NCBI GenBank assembly: GCA_046331665.1
Contig: JAXLQK010000013.1
Location: 62,001-126,000, forward strand
DNA from: CAWBAT01 sp046331665
GTDB lineage: Bacteria; Acidobacteriota; Terriglobia; Versatilivoradales; Versatilivoraceae
Direction of reading: 5' to 3'
DNA length: 64,000 nucleotides
Part shown: positions 8,828 to 15,340 of the stretch, piece by piece
Numbering within the stretch: the first letter of the stretch is position 1
Layout of the letters: the number at the start of each line of letters is the position of its first letter
The notes under the pieces: generated by a model
Databases searched by the model: none
What the model saw: only the letters and a program-made list of their open reading frames with translations
What the model was told of the DNA's origin: nothing
Translations under genes and position numbers: made by a program

Positions 8828-10240
8828 ATGAACGAAATCACTTCAATCTTGGTAGTAGATGATGAAGAGGGAATCAGGAACTATCTGCGAACCCTCCTAA
8901 AACTCAAAGGCTACGAAGTCACCACCGTTTCCAGTGGAAACGAGGCGATCGAGTATTTCAGCTCAAATCCTCCGCCATCGCTGGTCTTGATGGACATTTT
9001 GATGCCTAATATCGATGGGATCGAGACCTTAAAGCGGCTGCGCAAGTCGGACAAGGAATTGCCCGTCATTATGCTGTCCTGCATCGGCGAAACCCGCACC
9101 ATTGTTGAGGCGATGCGCTCTGGAGCCACCGATTACCTCAATAAGCCGTTTGAAGAAGCTGAGTTGGAAATTGCAATCCTGAAAGCCTTGGATCGCAAGA
9201 AGCTGGTCGAAGAAAACAAGATTTTGCGCGAGCAGAATGAACAGCTGACTGAAGAATACCGCTTCGTCGCCTCGAATCCCAAGATGGTGCGAATCCGCGA
9301 GCTGATTACCCAAATCGCCGACACCGATGTCACAGTGTTCATTCAGGGGGAAAGCGGTGTGGGAAAAGAAATTGTGGCGCGAGAAATTCATCGCGGGTCG
9401 CCACGGCGGGATAAACCCTTTGTCAAAGTCAACTGCGCCGCCCTCCCATCAGAACTCTTGGAGAGCGAACTGTTCGGTTATGAAAGGGGCGCCTTTACCG
9501 GCGCGTTTCGCCTCAAGCAGGGAAAATTTGAACTGGCCAATTATGGGACCTTGTTCTTGGATGAGATCGGGGACATGGCACCCGTCCTGCAAGCCAAATT
9601 GCTGCATGTCCTGCAGGATAGTGAATATTCAAGACTCGGCGGAAAGAAAAACGTGGTGATTGACGTCCGTATTCTGGCTGCCACCAATCAGAATCTGGAA
9701 CAGGCCATGCAGGAAGGACGATTCCGGGAAGATCTCTATTATCGGCTGAATGTCGTGAATATTTCGATCCCGCCGTTGCGTGAACGAAAAGAGGAGATCC
9801 CCGTCCTCTGCGAACATTTCCTGCACAAGCATCACCGGAAATATAATGCGGGAAGCCAGCCTCTATCTCAAAGCCTCACTGCCCATTTGCTTGAATATGA
9901 CTGGCCGGGAAATATTCGTGAGCTTGAAAATGTGATGAAGCGTTTTGTCATTTTCGGAAATGAACAGCAAATCATTGATGAGTTGATCCAGAAGACTGAA
10001 AGCCGCCGAAGAGCGGACAAAGTTGCCTTCGAGAAACCCGCTATCGAAATCGTCAACGAAGAAACAGCCCCAGGCATGAACCTCAAGAACATGAGCCGGA
10101 GCCTCACCTCATCCGCTGAGAAAGAAGTAATTTTGCGCGCTTTGCAACAGACCCAGTGGAACCGAAAGCAGGCGGCCACGATGCTGAATGTAAGCTATAA
10201 AACTCTGCTCAATAAGATTCGAAAATTGGATATCAAGTAA
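8828..10240 (+). CDS. NtrC-family sigma-54 dependent response regulator
   Basis: Three-domain activator of sigma-54 RNA polymerase, 470 aa. The receiver has Asp56 in LVLMDILMP. The AAA+ domain carries Walker A GESGVGKE, the sigma-54 contact loop GAFTGA, Walker B LFLDEIGD and the sensor-side EDLYYRLNV. The C-terminal Fis-type helix-turn-helix reads WNRKQAATMLNVSYKTLLNKI. It starts at ATG 8828, just after the kinase gene, and forms a two-gene operon with it. The target promoter is not known. A sigma-54 promoter candidate lies 2 kb downstream in front of the sigma-factor gene at 12485, a possible but unproven target. Confidence 0.93.
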   Translation: MNEITSILVVDDEEGIRNYLRTLLKLKGYEVTTVSSGNEAIEYFSSNPPPSLVLMDILMPNIDGIETLKRLRKSDKELPVIMLSCIGETRTIVEAMRSGATDYLNKPFEEAELEIAILKALDRKKLVEENKILREQNEQLTEEYRFVASNPKMVRIRELITQIADTDVTVFIQGESGVGKEIVAREIHRGSPRRDKPFVKVNCAALPSELLESELFGYERGAFTGAFRLKQGKFELANYGTLFLDEIGDMAPVLQAKLLHVLQDSEYSRLGGKKNVVIDVRILAATNQNLEQAMQEGRFREDLYYRLNVVNISIPPLRERKEEIPVLCEHFLHKHHRKYNAGSQPLSQSLTAHLLEYDWPGNIRELENVMKRFVIFGNEQQIIDELIQKTESRRRADKVAFEKPAIEIVNEETAPGMNLKNMSRSLTSSAEKEVILRALQQTQWNRKQAATMLNVSYKTLLNKIRKLDIK

Positions 10241-10384
10241 TCCGATACTCCTTCCAATCAATAGCCAAGTAAATTCGACGGCCCCTCCTCTTCGTCTCCA
10301 GCCATCTCCTGTATCGGGACCTCTCCCCAGTGTTTTCAAGGCGCAGGAATCCGCATGATCCTCCGGCCTTCACGACAGAATCGG

Positions 10385-10753
10385 CTATTTAAGCACTAAT
10401 TGGAGAAGAGAGATCAGACTTGCGGCGGTGAAAGGTTTCGGCAGAAAAAGGACGCATCCCGAGGAGAAGCTCTTCTTAATCATGTCGGTTTCTTTGCTGG
10501 CAGTCACCATGATAATCGGGATGTCTTTAAAGCTTGGATTACTTTTGACCGCTTGGGCAAAAGTATTCCCGTCCATCTCCGGCATCAAGGCGTCTGTAAT
10601 AATGGCATCAAATTTTTCTTGCTTCAGGAGCTCCACCGCCAATGCCCCATTGAGCGCAGTGGAGACTTTGAATTCTTTTTGTGTCAAGATGGTTTTGACT
10701 AGCGTCAAAATATTTTGGTCGTCGTCGACTACCAGAATGTGCTTTTGACTCAT
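10385..10753 (-). CDS. CheY-like single-domain response regulator
   Basis: A lone receiver domain of 122 aa from ATG 10753, which follows an AAGGTG ribosome site. It has the acidic pair VVDDD near residues 9-13, phospho-acceptor Asp54 in IITDALMPEMDG, the conserved Thr in MVTAS and Lys in FLPKPF. No output domain is fused, so it acts by protein contact or as a phosphate relay. It is convergent with the NtrC/kinase pair and divergent from the Nudix gene; its cognate kinase cannot be assigned from position alone. Confidence 0.9.
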   Translation of the reverse strand: MSQKHILVVDDDQNILTLVKTILTQKEFKVSTALNGALAVELLKQEKFDAIITDALMPEMDGNTFAQAVKSNPSFKDIPIIMVTASKETDMIKKSFSSGCVLFLPKPFTAASLISLLQLVLK

Positions 10754-10977
10754 ACACCTTGGATCCTTTGAGATGCCGCGGGCACGAATACTGTTTGCAG
10801 CCATTCTATGTCGCGCTCAGGGAAAATCAAGCGAAACCTTTTGGACTCTCGGCTCACCACCGAGGTAAGCTTTCCGCAAAAGATGCCATAATGGTCACTG
10901 GCGATGCTTTTCCCCTGGAAGGAGCAACCCTCAACGGCCGGCAGCTTCTTCCCCATTCAGCCTCAACCCATACGACG

Positions 10978-11481
10978 ATGGAGTATTCTTTTTGCCCAAA
11001 ATGCGGCGGAACACTGGAGCTGGTGGTCGTCAAACCGTTCGAACCGCCACGAATGGTTTGTATCCGCTGCCAGTTCGTTTTTTTCCAGGATCCCAAAGTA
11101 GCCGCCTGCTGTATTGTTCACATCGATCAGAAAATCATTTTACTCCGCCGCGCCATCCATCCCGGGTATGGGAAATGGGTTTTCCCCGGGGGCTATGTAG
11201 ATCGCGGTGAAACGGTAACGGCTGCCGCCATTCGCGAAGCTCGGGAAGAAGTCAATCTCGAGGTCCAGCTCGTTTCATTGCTCGGGGTTTATTCCTACCC
11301 CCAGAGCCCCGTTATCATCATTGTTTACGTCGCCGAGATGAAAGGCGGAACCCTCCTCGCTTCCGATGAGACACTCGAGGTAAGCGCTTTCGCTCCTCGA
11401 GAAATTCCTTGGGAGGAGCTCGCTTTTCCGAGCACAACCGAGGCTTTGAAGGACTTTGTCAGGCTTTACTACCCTGAATGA
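10978..11481 (+). CDS. Nudix hydrolase with N-terminal zinc ribbon
   Basis: Hydrolase of a nucleoside-diphosphate-linked compound, 168 aa from ATG 10978. Cys6, Cys9, Cys28 and Cys31 form a zinc ribbon as in NudC-like and ADP-ribose/NADH pyrophosphatase-like Nudix proteins. The Nudix box starts at GGYVDRGET (about 71-79) and ends in REAREEVNL, with the catalytic Glu residues in place; the terminal Gly of the box is Asn here. No ribosome site is obvious, and an in-frame ATG at 10891 would add 29 unconserved-looking residues. The substrate cannot be told from the box. Confidence 0.85.
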   Translation: MEYSFCPKCGGTLELVVVKPFEPPRMVCIRCQFVFFQDPKVAACCIVHIDQKIILLRRAIHPGYGKWVFPGGYVDRGETVTAAAIREAREEVNLEVQLVSLLGVYSYPQSPVIIIVYVAEMKGGTLLASDETLEVSAFAPREIPWEELAFPSTTEALKDFVRLYYPE

Positions 11482-11545
11482 GAACAAGTGTCAAGGCACC
11501 CTGTTTTGGCAAAGAGCTCCTATCACGCGACCAGAGGACTGCAAA

Positions 11546-11947
11546 ATGAATACCGATAATCCAGCCATCCGGGTCATTATGATGCCCAAAGATACCAACG
11601 CCCGGGGAACAATCTTCGGCGGTGTCATCCTCAGCTACATTGACCAGGCCGCCGCGGTTGCCGCGCATAAGCAATCCAATAAGAATTTTGTGACCAAGGC
11701 CATGAATGCCGTTGAATTCGTATCTCCTGTTCATCTGGGAGACATTGTCAGCTTCTATGCACAAATCCTGCGGATTGGTAGAACCTCTATGACGGTGAGG
11801 GTTGATGTGGAAGCCGAACGCGCTTTGCTCGAGGGTCAAAAGCAATTGGTAAAGGTCACGGAAGCGGAAGTTGTCTGCGTGGCTGTCAATACAGAGGGTA
11901 AACCCATCCCAATCCTCGATGAACCTCCTCGCAATCCAAAACCGTAG
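11546..11947 (+). CDS. Acyl-CoA thioesterase, hotdog fold (YciA-like)
   Basis: Hydrolyses acyl-CoA to free acid and CoA in the cytosol. It has 133 aa from ATG 11546, which follows an AGAGGA ribosome site. The family signature N-A-R-G-T-IFGG followed by SYIDQAA, with the catalytic Asp near residue 34, is clear, as is the strand pair AVEFVSPVHLGD. Length matches the YciA/BfiT group of single-hotdog proteins. It follows the Nudix gene by 64 bases on the same strand and could be cotranscribed with it. Confidence 0.87.
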   Translation: MNTDNPAIRVIMMPKDTNARGTIFGGVILSYIDQAAAVAAHKQSNKNFVTKAMNAVEFVSPVHLGDIVSFYAQILRIGRTSMTVRVDVEAERALLEGQKQLVKVTEAEVVCVAVNTEGKPIPILDEPPRNPKP

Positions 11948-12119
11948 CTCCCCCTCTCCCCAGACTGTTGAACTCTTCCAGTTCATCAAGAAATTTTAAT
12001 TTCAGAAAATTGACCTAAAGTTTTTGCTCGAAGATATCGAAAAAGACTATGGTTCTCGAATTCAACCAGCATTTAACCATTCAAAAATAGTCAAAAATTT
12101 GACCTCACCAGCCAAAATA

Positions 12120-12148
12120 TTGACGGAATAAGGCTCTAATTACATAAT
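12120..12148 (+). promoter_or_regulatory. Candidate sigma-70 promoter
   Basis: TTGACG at 12120-12125 and CATAAT at 12143-12148 are separated by exactly 17 bases, each matching consensus at five of six positions. It lies in the AT-rich 540-base non-coding stretch 11948-12484. TTGACGG at 12120 and CCGTCAA at 12153 also form an inverted repeat around the -10 element. It would give a leader of about 330 nt for the sigma-factor gene. Confidence 0.5.
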
Positions 12149-12278
12149 TGTACCGTCAATAAGCCTCCTTTTCGCCTCGGTAGCATCCGCAAAGACTCAA
12201 TATTAATCGTTTATAATCAATAGCTTAAAAAATTACTCTCCGCTCGCGGTTAACTTTTTTTGATCGGACATTTTTACC

Positions 12279-12294
12279 TGGTCACACTTTTGCA
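12279..12294 (+). promoter_or_regulatory. Candidate sigma-54 promoter of the FliA-like sigma gene
   Basis: TGGTCACACTTTTGCA carries the invariant GG (12280-12281) and GC (12292-12293) separated by exactly ten bases, with the TTGCA form of the -12 element. The -24 element reads TGGTCAC rather than TGGCACG. Transcription would begin near 12305, about 180 bases before the sigma-factor start. Two sigma-54 activators are encoded within 6 kb. No upstream activator sites were identified. Confidence 0.5.
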
Positions 12295-12484
12295 TAACAC
12301 AAGCCATCGTGTTGCTTGAAGTGAGAAGTTTGGAGGCCAGGTTCTGATGTACTCATCGCCAAGATTTATATCCAAGATTCTTTCGGATCGGCACTGGCGA
12401 GTCCGCAGCAGGATGGAGGGTTCAATTAGATCTGGCGAGATTCCTTATCACGCTTCCGTTTGAATTCAGGTCCTTGAGGAGAAG

Positions 12485-13270
12485 ATGATGCTACAGACAC
12501 AGTCTCAAAAGAAAGCGGCGGTACCCAATCGAACCAGTTCTGCTCTTCAAAAGAGAGAAGATCTGATCCTGGAGCACATTCCGCTCATCAAATATCACGC
12601 TTATCGCCTCGCGAGCCAACTACCTCCCAACATCGAAATCAACGACCTGATCAACGCCGGCGTCCTGGGACTAATGGATGCCATCGAAAAATTTGAGCCC
12701 TCTCGAGGAGTAAAATTTAAGACCTATGCGGAGCTGCGCATCCGCGGCGCCATGATAGACAGTTTACGGGAACTCGATTGGGCCCCTCGTTCTCTCCGGA
12801 AGAAAAGCAAGGAGCTTTCCAAGGTGTCCCAAAAACTGCAACAAGAACTGGGACGAGAAGTCAGCGACCAGGAAATTTGCGCGGAAATGGGGATCGAGCT
12901 TGAGGAGCTTTACAAATTGGAAGACCAGCTGACCGGCCTGAGCATCGGAAGTTTCTATGATGCCTCCCGGAAGTTTGGAGAGGAGGATAGTGATTCAGAA
13001 AGCCTGATCAATTACTATCCAGACGACGCTGAAAAGGGCCCACCGACGGTTTTTGAAAAGGAAGAACTCAAGCAAATCCTGGCCGATGCGGTCGACTGCC
13101 TCAGCCGCAAGGAGCGTTTGGTCGTTTCTCTCTATTATTTTGAAGAACTAACGATGAAAGAGATTGGCGCGGTTTTGCGGGTCAATGAGTCCAGAGTCTC
13201 ACAACTTCACACCAAAGCGATGCTTCGGCTTCGGGGCAAATTGAAGAATTCTTCCTATCGACCCAAGTAA
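12485..13270 (+). CDS. fliA: RNA polymerase sigma factor, FliA/WhiG (sigma-28) type
   Basis: Alternative sigma factor of 261 aa. Region 2 has DLINAGVLGLMDAIEKFEP followed by the FliA hallmark TYAELRIRGAMIDSLRELDW and AP-RSLRKK. Region 3 contains the VSDQEICAEMGI helix, and region 4 ends in TMKEIGAVLRVNESRVSQLH. GAGGAG at 12476-12481 lies 3 bases before ATG 12485 and 6 before the next in-frame ATG at 12488, which may be the true start. In other bacteria this family drives flagellar or developmental genes; no flagellar gene is in the window, so its regulon is open. The gene symbol is by family only. Confidence 0.88.
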   Translation: MMLQTQSQKKAAVPNRTSSALQKREDLILEHIPLIKYHAYRLASQLPPNIEINDLINAGVLGLMDAIEKFEPSRGVKFKTYAELRIRGAMIDSLRELDWAPRSLRKKSKELSKVSQKLQQELGREVSDQEICAEMGIELEELYKLEDQLTGLSIGSFYDASRKFGEEDSDSESLINYYPDDAEKGPPTVFEKEELKQILADAVDCLSRKERLVVSLYYFEELTMKEIGAVLRVNESRVSQLHTKAMLRLRGKLKNSSYRPK

Positions 13271-13391
13271 AACCACGGTAGTTATTAACTCTAAGGTATC
13301 GCTGGTAAGGACTGTTCTTTCTAATCTAAATGGTTGCCTCCCTCGACGTTAGCAGCAGCGAGCCAAGCTCCCCAGTCAATTAATTGACACC

Positions 13392-13511
13392 TCACAAGTA
13401 CTTTATTAATAAGAACAAAAAGAATAGGACCACATAATAAAGCCCCAAAATCACAAGAATAACCAACCCAATCACCTTCTCGAAATTCCATTTAATTCTT
13501 GGCTTTGTCAT
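13392..13511 (-). CDS. 39-residue single-span membrane protein
   Basis: A short frame with a basic N-terminus (MTKPRIKWNFEK) followed by an unbroken hydrophobic run of about 27 residues, VIGLVILVILGLYY and VVLFFLFLL, ending IKYL and a stop. The layout is that of a small inner-membrane protein with the N-terminus in the cytosol. It sits in an otherwise empty gap upstream of the DHp-like gene. ATG 13511 has only a weak ribosome site. The function is unknown; the evidence is composition and layout, so chance cannot be excluded. Confidence 0.45.
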   Translation of the reverse strand: MTKPRIKWNFEKVIGLVILVILGLYYVVLFFLFLLIKYL

Positions 13512-13619
13512 CACTTATCGGCTATTGGAAACCGGCTATTTTGATCCTGATTCAGAAACTATGGGGCGAGCGGCTCGCGGGATCAAGAAAATCTTGGTCC
13601 CTATTCGAGGGGGATTGAC

Positions 13620-13853
13620 TCATTGAGGGTTAAAGGGATGCGTCTCTTGTGGGTCGATTCTCGGGATCTCGGTCATTAGTGAAGCGATGATTACGCGCGC
13701 TTCCAACGCCCCCTTGACAACTAGATTGATTCTTTCCTTCTCCTTGTCTCCGTGCAGACTAAGCTGGAGGAGTTCGGCATAAGCGAGGATTTGAGCGACC
13801 TTGTTATTTAGCTGATGGAGTGAATCCCTGGTCTTTTTCACATTGAGTTCCAT
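13620..13853 (-). CDS. Stand-alone DHp-like (histidine kinase dimerisation) protein
   Basis: A 77-aa protein whose core LHQLNNKVAQILAYAEL resembles the phospho-acceptor helix of NtrB-type kinases, with His13 in an H-x-x-N-N context. A second helix (INLVVKGALEARVIIASL) would complete a two-helix hairpin. The hybrid kinase of the same operon has the parallel HDFNNLLAGILGKTQ. No ATPase domain follows. It begins 30 bases after the sigma-54 regulator stops, with AGGA just before ATG 13853, so it is probably the last gene of that operon. It could act as a phosphotransferase or kinase inhibitor; this is inference from helix pattern only. Confidence 0.6.
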   Translation of the reverse strand: MELNVKKTRDSLHQLNNKVAQILAYAELLQLSLHGDKEKERINLVVKGALEARVIIASLMTEIPRIDPQETHPFNPQ

Positions 13854-13883
13854 AATCCTATGACCCTTCGCGGAAATTATTTT

Positions 13884-15296
13884 TCAGGCTACATGTCCTT
13901 TTTCCGTCTCGGGATCCCCCCCGAGGTCGAAACGCCTTAACTTCTCGATCAAGGTTGTCCTCTTGAGATTAAGCAGTTTGGCAGCCTTGTTCTTATTGCC
14001 CCCGGTCTTTTCCAGGCTCAGAAGAATGAGCTCCTTTTCCAGGATGGAGACCCGGTCATTCAGGTCGATCCCTTCATCGGGAATAAACAACTGGCTCTGC
14101 ATCAAATGGTTTTTGGGATCCTGGATTTCGACTGGAAGGTCGGAGGGCAAGATAATTTCCCGGGCTCCCAGAAGCGCGATGGCCCGCTCCATCGCATTCT
14201 CAAGTTGCCGTACGTTTCCCGGCCACGTATAGCTCATCAGGCTTTTCATGGCGTCCTGTGAAACCGTCTTTGTTTCCACGTTCCCACAGAATTTCTTGAT
14301 GAAATGCCGGGCGAGCAAGGGGATATCGTCTCTTCGCTGGCGGAGAGACGGCATTTGGATGGGGATGACATTCAGACGGTAATACAGATCACTGCGAAAC
14401 TGGTTTTGGTCGACCATTTCTCGCAGATCAGCACTCGTGGCGGCGATAATTCGAACGTCAACCCGGATGGTCTCTGCCCCCCCAACTCTTTCAAATTCTC
14501 TTTCTTGAAGCACCCGCAGTAACTTGACCTGAAGCGAGGGACTCATGTTCCCAATTTCATCGAGAAAAATGGTCCCTTTGTCAGCCTGTTCGAATCTGCC
14601 GATTCGGGTTTGATGGGCTCCAGTGAAAGCACCTTTTACATGTCCAAACAGCTCGCTCTCAAGCAAGGCCTCTGGTATAGCCCCGCAATTGATGCAGACA
14701 ATTTTTTGTTCCCGGCGCTGACTGTTGAAATGGATGGCTTTGGCAATAAGTTCTTTGCCAGTCCCCGTCTCTCCAGTAATTAACACCGTGCTTGTGGTCG
14801 CCGAGATCGTTTCCACCAGCTGGAAAATTTCCTGCATGCATTTGCTATTTCCGATAATACTCTCGATCCTGTACTTCTCTTTGAGTTGGGTTTTCAAATA
14901 GGCGTTTTCTTCTCGGAGCCGGCGCTTTTCCAGGGCCTGCCGCAGAACGTGAGAGATTTCCAACAACTGGAATGGCTTGGCAATATATTCATACGCTCCT
15001 TCCTTCATGGCCTGGACGGCACTCTCCACGGTTCCATAGCCCGTGATGATGATGCCGATCAGTTCGGGATAGAGGGCCAGGGCGCCCTTTAGAACGGCAG
15101 TCCCGTCGATGCCCGGCAGTTTCATATCGGTCACCAGGATATCGAAGGGAAGCATCCGCAACAGTTCCAGCGCCTCTTCTCCATTGGACGAGGCTTGAAC
15201 CTGGTATCCTTCGCCGTTCAGGTACGTCACGATGGCATCTCGAAAATCGGTCTCATCATCAACGATCAGAATGGATTCTCGTTTCGTTCTTTCCAT
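13884..15296 (-). CDS. NtrC-family sigma-54 dependent response regulator
   Basis: Second sigma-54 activator of the window, 470 aa from ATG 15296. The receiver has DDE and the phospho-acceptor Asp in ILVTDMKLPGIDG; AAA+ has Walker A GETGTGKE, GAFTGA and Walker B IFLDEIGN; the C-terminus has a Fis-type HTH, NKNKAAKLLNLKRTTLIEKL. Extension to 15404 is open but would overlap the upstream kinase gene, and ATG 15296 leaves a 44-base gap with GGA ahead of it. It lies downstream of the hybrid kinase and upstream of the DHp-like protein, which suggests a three-part signalling operon. Confidence 0.93.
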   Translation of the reverse strand: MERTKRESILIVDDETDFRDAIVTYLNGEGYQVQASSNGEEALELLRMLPFDILVTDMKLPGIDGTAVLKGALALYPELIGIIITGYGTVESAVQAMKEGAYEYIAKPFQLLEISHVLRQALEKRRLREENAYLKTQLKEKYRIESIIGNSKCMQEIFQLVETISATTSTVLITGETGTGKELIAKAIHFNSQRREQKIVCINCGAIPEALLESELFGHVKGAFTGAHQTRIGRFEQADKGTIFLDEIGNMSPSLQVKLLRVLQEREFERVGGAETIRVDVRIIAATSADLREMVDQNQFRSDLYYRLNVIPIQMPSLRQRRDDIPLLARHFIKKFCGNVETKTVSQDAMKSLMSYTWPGNVRQLENAMERAIALLGAREIILPSDLPVEIQDPKNHLMQSQLFIPDEGIDLNDRVSILEKELILLSLEKTGGNKNKAAKLLNLKRTTLIEKLRRFDLGGDPETEKGHVA

Positions 15297-15340
15297 CGCT
15301 TTTGTTCCGGATGAAGGGCAAACGATTGCTTGGACTGGAT

